Made by a program: the position numbers and the translations under genes | Notes under the pieces: generated by a model | Databases searched by the model: none | What the model saw: the letters and a program-made list of their open reading frames with translations, nothing else | Told to the model about the DNA's origin: nothing | NCBI GenBank assembly: GCA_052273485.1 | Contig: DAVZID010000015.1 | Location: 1-52,587, forward strand | From: Anthropogastromicrobium sp052273485 | Lineage (GTDB): Bacteria > Bacillota > Clostridia > Lachnospirales > Lachnospiraceae | Length of the DNA: 52,587 bases | Direction of reading: 5' to 3' | Shown: positions 16,723 through 24,219 of the stretch, piece after piece | How positions within the stretch are numbered: position 1 is the stretch's first letter | Layout of the letters: each line of letters starts with the position of its first letter

Positions 16723-16860
16723 ATGTATAGCAAAGAGGAAGAGAAAGAAAAGAGAAACAAAGAAACAAAGAACCAAAGACAACAAGCGAACCAAAAGCAA
16801 CAAGTGAACCAAAAGCAACAAGTGAACAAGAGGAATAAGAAAAGGAATCAGAGAGAATAA
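16723..16860 (+). CDS. Possible 45-residue Lys/Gln/Asn-rich peptide
   Basis: An ATG-to-TAA frame of 46 codons ends 20 bp before the BMP-type gene. The product would start MYSKEEEKEKRN and then repeat a QANQKQQV-type six-residue unit three times, encoded by 18-bp DNA repeats. There is no convincing ribosome site, and A-rich DNA often stays open by chance, so this may be only a low-complexity leader. Recorded because the frame is intact and tightly placed before a real gene. The rest of the spacer (16605-16722) holds the amidase promoter and nothing else I can recognise. Confidence 0.2.
   Translation: MYSKEEEKEKRNKETKNQRQQANQKQQVNQKQQVNKRNKKRNQRE
16770..16823 (+). repeat. Three 18-bp tandem repeats
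   Basis: Unit GAACCAAAAGCAACAAGT, with unit 1 (16770-16787) differing at a few positions and units 2 and 3 identical. A truncated fourth copy begins at 16824. They lie just upstream of the BMP-type gene. Confidence 0.85.
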
Positions 16861-16880
16861 AGAAAGGTGTGTGGCTGAAT

Positions 16881-18800
16881 ATGGCAAGAGACGATTATCA
16901 GAAAGCGCTGAAAAAAGGTGAGAGAACCTATGCAAGATGCCTGTCAGAAGGAAAATATCCATATCTGCAGGTACTTGAGGAACTGTTATCCCATACAGAT
17001 GTTGTGGCAGAGGAAAACTTAGGAATTTGTGCGGTTCCGTCTGAGCTTATTGTGGGAACCTATACGGTGGGACGACGTACCGCATTTGCACCGGATTTTA
17101 TGCCGCTGCTTGAACCTGAGTCTGAGTTTGCGGCAAAGTGGCAGGCACTTTATAATGCGCATCTTGACGAAGGTATCCATGATCCGATCAAGTGCTATGA
17201 ATTTATGAATCGCTATTATGTGTTGGAAGGCAATAAGCGCGTCAGTGTAATGAAATATTGTGGAGCGCCGAGTGTGCCGGGCAGTGTGACACGTATTATC
17301 CCAAAGAGAACCGATGAGCCGGAAAATCGCCTATACTTTGAGTATCTGGCATTTTATAAGCATTCGAAGGTGAATTATATTGTCTTCAATAAGTTGGGAA
17401 GCTACCGTAGTTTCCTCGAAAAGCTAGGATTTGAGGCAGATTATGACTGGACGGATGACGATCGCATGGAAGTGCGTTCTCTGTATGTGCGTTTTGAGAA
17501 GGCATATAAGGAAAAGGGAGGCGATCGCCCGCCAATGCCGACAGCAGATGCTTTTTTAATGTATCTAGAACTGTATCCGTGTGATTTGGAGTTGGAAGAA
17601 AAGCTTCCGGCACAGATTAAATCGGAGCTGTTAAAGATGTGGGATGAGATTATTCTCCAGGCAAAGGGAAATCCGTCTGAGATTAAGACGGAGCCACAGG
17701 AGGCACCAAAGAAAAATCTGTTTGATTATCTGCTTTCACCAGGAACGAAATATCTTAAGATTGCATTTGTACATGACAAGAATCCGCAGGATTCTGCATG
17801 GATCTATGGACACGAGTTAGGACGTATGTACTTAGAGGAGCAGTTTAAGGGAAAGGTTGAAACCATTTCCTACAATGACATTTCGCAGGGGGCAGAGCTT
17901 GAAAGTACACTTGACGATGCCATTGACAAGAAGTGTGACATCATCTTTACGACTACACCACAGTTTCTTGAGGGAAGTATTAAGGCTGCGATTAAAAATT
18001 CAAGTGTCAAGATTTTAAATTGCTCGGTTGATACGACCCACCAGTGCATTCGAACCTACTATGCGCGTCTGTTTGAGGCGAAGTTTTTGTCCGGATTGGT
18101 AGCTGGTGCACTGTGCAGAAATGGAAAAATCGGATATATGGCAGACTACCCGATTTGTGGTATGATTGCCAATATTAACGCATTTGCGATCGGTGTTAAG
18201 ATGGTAAATCCAACCGCTACCGTGCAGTTAGAGTGGACGACCGTGCGTGACAAACAGGAAATTATCGACGATTTCCGTGCAAATGATGTAAATCTTGTAT
18301 CTTGCCTCGAAATGATTGTACCGAATTCGCCGTCCCGCTATTTTGGACTGGTTAATATCGAAAAAGAGGATGAACCGGAGAACCTTACCGCTGTTATGTG
18401 GAACTGGGGAGCATTGTACAAGAAGCTTGTGGAGACCGTGCAGAATGGTGCATGGGATAGCGCCGGAAGTGATGGCGTAGCACTCAATTACTGGTGGGGA
18501 ATGTCAGCAGGTGTAGTAGACTTTATTTGCTCACCGAAGGTACCTGCCAAGACAAAGCAGTTAGTTGAGTTTATGCAGCATCAGATCATGGAGGGTGGCT
18601 TTAGTCCATTTTCTGGTGTGCTGTACTCACAGGATGGTATTGTGCAGAGTGAGGAAAACCGTTGGCTGACACCGGAGGAGATCATTAACATGAGATGGCT
18701 GGCCGACAATGTAGTGGGTAGTTTGCCACACTGGGATAAACTGAACGAGGATGCAAAGGCCGTAGTTGAGGTTCAGGGTGTGGATAACATAGAAGAGTAG
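16881..18800 (+). CDS. Cytoplasmic BMP-type ligand-binding protein with ParB-like N-terminus
   Basis: 639 residues with no signal peptide and no lipobox, although BMP (PnrA-like) domains are normally extracellular nucleoside receptors. Residues of about 285-600 form the BMP domain (KYLKIAFVHDKNP, then YGHELGRMY, then CSVDTTHQCIRTY, then VAGALCRNGKIGYMADYP). The first 280 residues contain PSELIVGTYTVGR and YYVLEGNKRVSVMKY (112-126), which resembles the DGxHR box of ParB/sulfiredoxin-like domains. A cytosolic ligand sensor is therefore plausible, but its output is unknown. The start is ATG 16881; a GTG at 16869 sits directly on the AAAGG ribosome site. It is followed by a metallophosphoesterase after 17 bp. 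Confidence 0.8.
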   Translation: MARDDYQKALKKGERTYARCLSEGKYPYLQVLEELLSHTDVVAEENLGICAVPSELIVGTYTVGRRTAFAPDFMPLLEPESEFAAKWQALYNAHLDEGIHDPIKCYEFMNRYYVLEGNKRVSVMKYCGAPSVPGSVTRIIPKRTDEPENRLYFEYLAFYKHSKVNYIVFNKLGSYRSFLEKLGFEADYDWTDDDRMEVRSLYVRFEKAYKEKGGDRPPMPTADAFLMYLELYPCDLELEEKLPAQIKSELLKMWDEIILQAKGNPSEIKTEPQEAPKKNLFDYLLSPGTKYLKIAFVHDKNPQDSAWIYGHELGRMYLEEQFKGKVETISYNDISQGAELESTLDDAIDKKCDIIFTTTPQFLEGSIKAAIKNSSVKILNCSVDTTHQCIRTYYARLFEAKFLSGLVAGALCRNGKIGYMADYPICGMIANINAFAIGVKMVNPTATVQLEWTTVRDKQEIIDDFRANDVNLVSCLEMIVPNSPSRYFGLVNIEKEDEPENLTAVMWNWGALYKKLVETVQNGAWDSAGSDGVALNYWWGMSAGVVDFICSPKVPAKTKQLVEFMQHQIMEGGFSPFSGVLYSQDGIVQSEENRWLTPEEIINMRWLADNVVGSLPHWDKLNEDAKAVVEVQGVDNIEE

Positions 18801-18817
18801 AAAAAGTAGAGGTAAGA

Positions 18818-19483
18818 ATGAGAATACTGGTAATTGCAGATATAGAGTCCAAGGCACTGTGGGACTATTTTGATAAATCAATGCTGAAAGATGTGGATTT
18901 AATTGTTTCCTGTGGAGACCTGAATCCGAAGTATCTGTCTTTTTTGGCAACGTTTACAAAGGCTCCGGTGCTCTATGTGAGGGGAAATCACGATGAAAGG
19001 TATGAGGTGACTCCACCAGAGGGCTGTACCTGCATTGAAAATGATATTTTTGAATTTAACGGGGTGCGTTTGCTTGGCCTTGGCGGCTCGATGCGCTACA
19101 AGCCGGGAACAAACATGTTTACAGAGAAGGAAATGCAAAAGCGTGTGAATAAGATGCGCTTTAAGCTTCGCAGAAACAAAGGATTTGACATTCTGGTTAC
19201 GCATGCACCTGCCTATCAGCTAAACGATGGCGATGACATTCCGCATAAGGGATTTCAGGTCTTTCGGGACTTACTAGACTGCTATAAGCCGCTTGTGTTT
19301 GTGCATGGCCATGTGCACGCCAATTATGGGGGACATTACAAGAGGGAATGTAAGTACAATGAGACGCGAGTGATCAATGCCTATGAGCGCTATTATATTG
19401 ACATTGATGATAAGCTGATCGAAGAAAACCGAAAAAAAAGAGGTCCGAAGACCCCTTTAATTGGAAAAATGTTTCCAGGATAA
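18818..19483 (+). CDS. Calcineurin-like metallophosphoesterase
   Basis: Cytoplasmic phosphoesterase of 221 residues with a dinuclear metal site. Visible motifs are VSCGDLNPKY (GD), RGNHDE (GNHD), THAP and HGHVH. Motif I, usually D-x-H, reads ADIES, so the first His is replaced by Glu (Asp8, Glu10), which may change metal or substrate. It lies 17 bp after the BMP-type gene and is likely cotranscribed, so a link to that protein's ligand is possible. It ends at a strong terminator. Confidence 0.88.
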   Translation: MRILVIADIESKALWDYFDKSMLKDVDLIVSCGDLNPKYLSFLATFTKAPVLYVRGNHDERYEVTPPEGCTCIENDIFEFNGVRLLGLGGSMRYKPGTNMFTEKEMQKRVNKMRFKLRRNKGFDILVTHAPAYQLNDGDDIPHKGFQVFRDLLDCYKPLVFVHGHVHANYGGHYKRECKYNETRVINAYERYYIDIDDKLIEENRKKRGPKTPLIGKMFPG

Positions 19484-19516
19484 GTTTTGAAACGTTCCAA
19501 ACGTATCCGGAGCGGG

Positions 19517-19738
19517 TTACTCGTCCTCCTTTGGGGGACGAGTTTTTCCGGAAAAAAACTGAAAAAGGTAGATAACAATCGGGATAAAGAACGTGCAGAA
19601 CAATGCGCTGTGCAAGAATCCCTGTGCGGTCGGGCTGTTGAAAAACGAGGCGATGAGCGCAGCAATATAGAGTCCGACTAAAAGTACAATGCCGACAATG
19701 GCAAGAATGCGCTGCTTTTTTGTGTATTTTGATTTCAT
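19517..19738 (-). CDS. Small two-helix membrane protein
   Basis: 73 residues: a basic N-terminus (MKSKYTKKQRI), a hydrophobic helix at about 11-31, a short loop with NSPTAQGF, a second helix at about 43-60, and a charged tail ending in PPKEDE. The ATG follows GGAG at 7 nt. The composition and layout resemble small uncharacterised Lachnospiraceae membrane proteins. Its last codons lie under the terminator stem of the opposite gene. No function can be assigned. Confidence 0.7.
   Translation of the reverse strand: MKSKYTKKQRILAIVGIVLLVGLYIAALIASFFNSPTAQGFLHSALFCTFFIPIVIYLFQFFSGKTRPPKEDE
19519..19548 (+). terminator. Terminator after the metallophosphoesterase
   Basis: 11-bp stem ACTCGTCCTCC (19519-19529), loop TTT, GGGGGACGAGT (19533-19543), followed by TTTT. 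The stem is formed by DNA that also encodes the C-terminus of the convergent small membrane protein. Confidence 0.9.
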
Positions 19739-19796
19739 GAGAAAACTCCAAATTTATGATGAAAAACATAGTTAGTATCTGAAAATACGTTTTGTA

Positions 19797-21293
19797 TTAT
19801 TCAAAAGTGATGTTTGTCAATGTCGGTGTCTGCGTGCCATACACGATCATTCCAAAGGAGATAGAAGAGCCGGCGGGGATGGTCGTGTTGTAGTCTACAG
19901 GAATAAACAGACGATTGTTTCCAGAACCGCCAACCTCACAGGACCAGTATTCCTTCGGAGCGATTTCCTCATCCCAGGTAATGCGAAAACGCCAATTGGA
20001 TACATCGGCGGCAGAGGAGTTGGATACGGTTACATCATAGGATGCGTATTGCATAGACGCATCGGCCCAGGTATCAGTACAGCAAATAGAAACATTACAG
20101 CCGTTGCTAAAGCTCCAGTAATCATCGGTTGCGTAGAGCGTGGTCGGGGTATCGGAAGCGCCGGTCTCTGACGTTGTTTTTAACATTGCATCACTAGTCA
20201 AACTAGTAGAGTCCAAGCCTTGTGTCTGTTGATTCTGCAAAAACCATTGTCCAGCAGTTGAATAGTCCTGAGCAGCCCAGTTTGATACAGACGTGCAGGA
20301 GGAGAGAAGCAGCGAACTGGCCTCGTCCTTGTTGGAAAGATTCCAATAGATATAGCCGATGCCATTTTCCTTTAACAGAGCCATCCAGGTATCTGCACTA
20401 GTTGTATCAATTGTGCCGTTTCCAGAAGCTTCGGTGATGCCAAACTCGGATACAAAGACTGGAAGACCGTTTGTGATTGCTGTCTTTAATTTATTCTGAA
20501 GATCTTCTTTATGGGTAGCCGCATAAAAATGAAGGCTGTAGAGAAGATTTTCACGGTCAATCGGAGACCCGGATGCAATGTCTACATCCTGGCTCCAATT
20601 TGGAGTACCAACGATCACAATGCTTTGTGGTGCATAGGTGCGAATGCAGTCAATCACATCAGGAGCATAGCTTTTGATGTCATCCCATGAGGTATCACCA
20701 TTTGGCTCGTTACAAATCTCATAGAGAATATTTGGTGTATTGCCGTAGGTGGAAGCAATTTTTTCAAAGAAGGCAAGTGCTTTTTCTTTGTAGGTGTTTG
20801 GATTGGAATCCGATAGAATATGCCAGTCTACAATCACATACATGTCCAGTTTGATCGCCGCTTCAATACCGGAAGTCAAACAGTCAAACATCGCCTGTTT
20901 CGTGGCGTCATCACTGACACAGTAGCCGCCATTTTCAGCCGTGTACATAGCAAGACGGATGGTGTTGACATTCAGATCATCTCGAAGCGTTCGGAATGTA
21001 TCAATATTGACATACTCGGGATACCAGGCCAGATTGTGGGTGCTGATGCCCTGAATCTGAAAAGCTGCCTGGTTTTTATCAACTACAATGCCTGAAGAAG
21101 AGACGCTTAGCTGACCGTGTTCGCTGACAATTCCGGCGGTTTCCGGCTCGATGGCTTGAGTTGTCTCTGCCTGCGAGTTCGTTTCGTCTGCGAGAGCAGG
21201 ACGAACAAAGCAGGTGATAAGAAGACAAAGAGCAAGGGTAAAAACCACGCGTGATCGGAAGGTGTCAAAAAGATAATGTGCATCAAAATACAT
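19797..21293 (-). CDS. Secreted GH5 endoglucanase with C-terminal CBM2-like module
   Basis: 498 residues. Signal peptide to about residue 35 (RPALA-DETN), with no lipobox, so it is secreted. The catalytic domain spans about 60-370, with STHNLAWYP, VDWHIL, the acid/base Glu196 in CNEPNGD and the nucleophile Glu283 in VSEFGIT, typical of GH5 subfamily 2 cellulases. A Ser/Thr linker leads to a beta-rich module of about 100 residues (SNWRFRITWDEE, NTTIPAGSSISFGMIVYG) resembling family 2 cellulose-binding domains. The start is 21293, 7 nt after GGAGG; a longer frame to 21599 only runs into the divergent gene. Likely substrate is cellulose or beta-glucan. Confidence 0.93.
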   Translation of the reverse strand: MYFDAHYLFDTFRSRVVFTLALCLLITCFVRPALADETNSQAETTQAIEPETAGIVSEHGQLSVSSSGIVVDKNQAAFQIQGISTHNLAWYPEYVNIDTFRTLRDDLNVNTIRLAMYTAENGGYCVSDDATKQAMFDCLTSGIEAAIKLDMYVIVDWHILSDSNPNTYKEKALAFFEKIASTYGNTPNILYEICNEPNGDTSWDDIKSYAPDVIDCIRTYAPQSIVIVGTPNWSQDVDIASGSPIDRENLLYSLHFYAATHKEDLQNKLKTAITNGLPVFVSEFGITEASGNGTIDTTSADTWMALLKENGIGYIYWNLSNKDEASSLLLSSCTSVSNWAAQDYSTAGQWFLQNQQTQGLDSTSLTSDAMLKTTSETGASDTPTTLYATDDYWSFSNGCNVSICCTDTWADASMQYASYDVTVSNSSAADVSNWRFRITWDEEIAPKEYWSCEVGGSGNNRLFIPVDYNTTIPAGSSISFGMIVYGTQTPTLTNITFE

Positions 21294-21440
21294 GACAGCA
21301 CCTCCATAATAAAGTATAATAGAAAAACGATAATAAAGAATACAATCATTACAATCAATTCTATCATATAGCTTTTTGGGAGAAACACAACCGCTTTTTG
21401 GGAATTGTAAGAAAAAGTTAAATAAGCAAAGGAAAATAAA

Positions 21441-22379
21441 ATGGAAAACAAGAAAATAGGAAAAAGCAAAATCGGACCATTTGATATGGACTTGACAAAT
21501 TGTCATCTTTGCCCGCGTGAATGTGGAGTCGACCGAACACAAGGGATTGGGGGATGTAAGGTAGGAAGCACCATCACGGCGGCACGCGCAGCACTTCACA
21601 TGTGGGAGGAGCCATGTATTTCTGGTGAGGAGGGCTCGGGAGCTGTTTTTTTTTCGGGCTGCAACTTGGGCTGTGTGTACTGCCAGAACCGGGAGATTGC
21701 GCTAGGTCATTCTGGCAAAGTCATTACAGAGGCGCGTCTTTGTGAGATTTATCTGGAACTTCAGGAAAAGAAGGCAAATAACATTAATCTTGTGACGGCA
21801 GGTCATTATCTGCCGATCGTGATTGACAGCATCAAGCGTGCCAGAAAAAATGGACTTCATATTCCGATTGTGTACAATTCGAGCGGATATGAGAAGGTAG
21901 AGGCAATTCAGGCACTAGACGGTGTAGCCGATATTTTTTTGCCAGATTTTAAATATATAAATAAGAAAACAGCGGCAATGTACTCGAATGCGCCGGATTA
22001 TCCAGAGGTTTCAAAGCGTGCGCTCGCGCAGATGGTAAAACAGACAGGCGAGGCACAGTTTGATGAGCGGGAGATGATGATGCGCGGTGTCATTGTACGT
22101 CACTTAATCTTGCCGGGTCATATCGAGGAGTCCAAAGAAGCAATTCGCTACCTCTATGAGACTTACGGTGATCAAATTTACATCAGCATCATGAATCAGT
22201 ATACACCGATGCCTGGGATTGAGAAGCGTTTTCCAGAACTTGGCCGTACGATCACACAGGCCGAATACGATGAGGTCGTGGACTATGCGATTGATCTTGG
22301 CGTGGAAAATGGATTTATTCAGGAAGGGGAGACAGCGAAGGATAGCTTTATTCCGCAGTTTGATAATACGGGTGTTTAA
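21441..22379 (+). CDS. Radical SAM protein, PflA-like (COG1313)
   Basis: 312 residues. The [4Fe-4S]-binding CNLGCVYC is clear, preceded by an extra Cys set (CHLCPRECG, GGCKVG) typical of this putative pyruvate-formate-lyase-activating-like family. The actual substrate is unknown, and no glycyl radical enzyme lies nearby. It starts at ATG 21441 with AAAGGA upstream, divergent from GH5. It is followed by a promoter and the barstar-like gene. Confidence 0.88.
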   Translation: MENKKIGKSKIGPFDMDLTNCHLCPRECGVDRTQGIGGCKVGSTITAARAALHMWEEPCISGEEGSGAVFFSGCNLGCVYCQNREIALGHSGKVITEARLCEIYLELQEKKANNINLVTAGHYLPIVIDSIKRARKNGLHIPIVYNSSGYEKVEAIQALDGVADIFLPDFKYINKKTAAMYSNAPDYPEVSKRALAQMVKQTGEAQFDEREMMMRGVIVRHLILPGHIEESKEAIRYLYETYGDQIYISIMNQYTPMPGIEKRFPELGRTITQAEYDEVVDYAIDLGVENGFIQEGETAKDSFIPQFDNTGV

Positions 22380-22382
22380 AGG

Positions 22383-22411
22383 TTGAAAAAAATGCATAAA
22401 ACAGGTATAAT
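22383..22411 (+). promoter_or_regulatory. Promoter of the barstar-like gene
   Basis: TTGAAA (22383-22388), 17-bp spacer, TATAAT (22406-22411), 57 bp before the start codon. Confidence 0.75.
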
Positions 22412-22468
22412 ACATAGCAATATGAGCTTCAATTTGAAAAGCTAAGGTGTATACAGGAGGAAGGGATC

Positions 22469-22735
22469 ATGGAAAGAATACGAATTGATCTGGCAAGATT
22501 AAAAACAGAAGAGGAAGCACTTAAGCGCTTTGGGCGTTTGGAGGGAATGCCAAAGGATTACAATAGCGAGCTTGAGGAACTTCATGGGTTGTTAAAGGCG
22601 TGGGATAAGCCATTAAAGATCGAGATTGTGATTGGTGGAAACATTGGTCCTTTTGCAGAGCTGATGGAGATGTTAGAAGACGTCAGAACGACAAATACGA
22701 ATTTATTGTTTGTTGTCATTATGTATATGGCATAA
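22469..22735 (+). CDS. Barstar-like ribonuclease inhibitor
   Basis: 88 residues, acidic. The central segment (EGMPKDYNSELEELHGLL, then KIEIVIGG) follows the barstar pattern of a helix after a DYxxxLxxLxxxL-type motif and a buried beta strand. In known pairs barstar blocks a barnase-type RNase. No barnase or toxin gene is adjacent, so it is an orphan immunity-like protein. The ATG has a perfect AGGAGG ribosome site and its own promoter. The family call rests on a short pattern. Confidence 0.65.
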   Translation: MERIRIDLARLKTEEEALKRFGRLEGMPKDYNSELEELHGLLKAWDKPLKIEIVIGGNIGPFAELMEMLEDVRTTNTNLLFVVIMYMA

Positions 22736-22812
22736 AAATGAGATAGTAGTAGAGGCTGATTTTGGGTGTGTAAAACGAGAAATCTTTTTGCACGCCTATA
22801 TTTGTTTAAAAA

Positions 22813-22953
22813 CAAGAGGGCAATAGAAACCGTTATGCCTGTGGCTTTGCTTTCTCAGAAGATTATCCGGGCGTCGGATTATTGGAACTGTTAAATCAGG
22901 CAGATCAGAAAATGTATGAAGATAAAGTGCAATCAAAGAAAAATCGCAAGTAA
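22813..22953 (+). pseudogene. C-terminal relic of a GGDEF (diguanylate cyclase) gene
   Basis: A 46-residue open stretch, closed upstream by an in-frame TAA (22807-22809) and with no start codon or ribosome site. It reads NRYACGFAFSEDYPG, then LLELLNQADQKMYEDK and a Lys-rich end, which is the characteristic C-terminus of GGDEF domains (compare EKADKIMYEEKKKK at the end of the intact GGDEF protein at 52.4 kb). The rest of the gene is gone. The spacer around it (22736-22992) holds nothing else recognisable. Confidence 0.7.
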
Positions 22954-22992
22954 AGAGAGGAACATTTTTCAAGCGGATTCTGTAATAATTTG

Positions 22993-23021
22993 TTGACAAA
23001 CTTGAAAGCATCTGATAAACT
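22993..23021 (+). promoter_or_regulatory. Promoter of the Mn riboswitch/GDT1 transcript
   Basis: TTGACA (22993-22998), 17-bp spacer, TAAACT (23016-23021). An inverted repeat ACTTGA (23000-23005) ... TCAAGT (23025-23030) brackets the -10 and could be an operator. Confidence 0.7.
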
Positions 23022-23045
23022 TTATCAAGTAATTTGAAACTTAAT

Positions 23046-23167
23046 ATTCTATTCCATGAGGGAGTAGTTAGCGCGAAAGTGTGATTTGTCAACATTCTGA
23101 TTTTATTCTCATAAAGATCTGATGATGATTGAACAAAGACCAAAAAAAATCGGATCAAGAGTAGAAT
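23046..23167 (+). promoter_or_regulatory. yybP-ykoY-type manganese riboswitch
   Basis: The aptamer hallmarks GAGGGAGTAG (23059-23068) and GTCAACATTCTG (23088-23099) match the two conserved Mn-binding loops of the yybP-ykoY class. ATTCTA (23046-23051) can pair with TAGAAT (23162-23167) to close the P1 stem. The downstream gene is a GDT1/UPF0016 exporter, a common member of this regulon. Mn(II) is expected to switch expression on through the hairpin at 23189-23266. Confidence 0.75.
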
Positions 23168-23188
23168 CTGGCAAATCTTAAATAATGA

Positions 23189-23266
23189 GACTCATGTATA
23201 TCAGTTACCAGTTTATGTGTGTAATACACTTGCTGGCCATTGATATACATGAGTCTTTTATTATTT
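23189..23266 (+). terminator. Long riboswitch expression-platform hairpin
   Basis: Perfect 15-bp stem GACTCATGTATATCA (23189-23203) with TGATATACATGAGTC (23241-23255), then TTTTATTATTT. Inside are smaller stems (CCAG/CTGG and GTGT/ACAC). Probably the terminator relieved by Mn binding. Confidence 0.75.
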
Positions 23267-23343
23267 GCTGAAGATACACGCGTAATAGCAGTTCTTTTGG
23301 CTGACGACACTTTGGTGGAGACAAAAAGGAGGAAAATGGAAAA

Positions 23344-24027
23344 ATGTTGTTTTTGAAGGTGTTTTTAACCGAATTCATCGCAGAGATGGGCGATAAAACC
23401 CAGCTCATGCTGATTGCTCTTACTTCGAAATATAAGTTAAGAGACATTATCATGGGAACGGCCGCAGCAATTCTTGTATTAAATGGACTGGCTGTTTTAG
23501 CGGGTGGACTTGTCAGTGAGTTCATTCCGGCATGGTTGATTAAGATGGTTGCAGCACTGGCATTTCTTTATTTTGCAGCATCGACAATTGCCGGTGATGA
23601 TGACGATGAAGAGGAAGAAGGGGGAAAATCAAAGATTAAGTTTGCACCACTCGCTGTTTTCTGTACATTTTTTATAGCAGAGCTTGGCGATAAGACACAG
23701 CTTACAGCGATTACATTTGGTGCGAACGAAGGTATGGGATCTGCGCTTATTGTGTGGCTTGGCTGTTCATTTGGACTTTTTGCAGCAGATATTCTTGGAA
23801 TGTTAGTTGGTTATCTATTAAAGAGTAAGACTCCAGAAGGATTGCTTAATACACTTGCATTTGTAATATTCTCTGTATTCGGTATCTACACACTTTATCA
23901 GGGACTTAAGCTGATAAGCGGAAGCGTCTGTCCACTGCCGGTATGGCCGGCCCTTCTTTTTGTGACTGTCGGTTTTGTAGTTTTGTGTGTCTGTCTTTTT
24001 ATCAGAAGAGAGAAGACGGTAAAATAA
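23344..24027 (+). CDS. TMEM165/GDT1 (UPF0016) family cation exporter, likely Mn(II)
   Basis: Membrane protein of 227 residues built from two homologous halves. Each half carries the family signature E-x-G-D-K-T: EMGDKTQ near residue 14 and ELGDKTQ near 116. An acidic loop (DDDDEEEEGG) separates the halves. Bacterial members export manganese and are induced by the yybP-ykoY riboswitch, which is present upstream. The start is ATG 23344, 11 nt after GGAGG; an ATG at 23336 is out of frame and closes at once. Mn(II) as the substrate is inferred from the riboswitch. Confidence 0.92.
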   Translation: MLFLKVFLTEFIAEMGDKTQLMLIALTSKYKLRDIIMGTAAAILVLNGLAVLAGGLVSEFIPAWLIKMVAALAFLYFAASTIAGDDDDEEEEGGKSKIKFAPLAVFCTFFIAELGDKTQLTAITFGANEGMGSALIVWLGCSFGLFAADILGMLVGYLLKSKTPEGLLNTLAFVIFSVFGIYTLYQGLKLISGSVCPLPVWPALLFVTVGFVVLCVCLFIRREKTVK

Positions 24028-24090
24028 AGGTGTGGCGTTGAAACGTTATAATAAATAGGTTAACAAATTTAATAAAAATATAGATTGTTG

Positions 24091-24116
24091 GGGCAGGTAA
24101 CTGCTTTTGCCTGCCC
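24091..24116 (+). terminator. Possible terminator after the GDT1 gene
   Basis: GGGCAGG (24091-24097) pairs with CCTGCCC (24110-24116) across a 12-nt loop. The tail TAATTCATTAACTC is not T-rich, so termination would be weak. Confidence 0.4.
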
Positions 24117-24132
24117 TAATTCATTAACTCAA

Positions 24133-24164
24133 TTGTCAACCAAAACACAAAAATAAGTTGACAA
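24133..24164 (+). promoter_or_regulatory. BirA-type biotin operator
   Basis: Inverted repeat TTGTCAAC (24133-24140), 16-bp gap, GTTGACAA (24157-24164). This matches the layout of BirA sites in Firmicutes. The right arm contains the -35 hexamer of the bioB promoter, so biotinyl-BirA bound here would block transcription. Confidence 0.75.
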
Positions 24165-24186
24165 TTAAAATAAAAAAGAGTACAAT
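24158..24186 (+). promoter_or_regulatory. bioB promoter
   Basis: Consensus TTGACA (24158-24163), 17-bp spacer, TACAAT (24181-24186), 33 bp before the bioB start. Confidence 0.85.
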
Positions 24187-24219
24187 CAACTCGAATTTGC
24201 CTGTAGGAGGAAAAACAAC

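Noticed and set aside
16563..16829. Minus-strand frame encoding a Cys/Phe/Trp-rich hydrophobic peptide
   Set aside because: It is the complement of the A-rich 18-bp repeats and overlaps the amidase promoter and start; no ribosome site.
18779..18787. Single perfect DnaA box TGTGGATAA at the end of the BMP-type gene
   Set aside because: An isolated 9-mer is expected by chance in 52 kb.
19797..21599. GH5 gene starting at 21599
   Set aside because: The extra 102 residues lie across the divergent spacer and radical SAM gene. The ATG at 21293 has AGGTG/GGAGG at correct spacing and begins a proper signal peptide.
22736..22812. Terminator after the barstar-like gene
   Set aside because: GGGTGTG and CACGCCT can pair only imperfectly across a long loop, with no T-run after the stem.
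24034..24050. Catabolite-repression (cre) site TTGAAACGTTATAA
   Set aside because: One base short of the cre consensus and located after the GDT1 gene, not near a sugar promoter.
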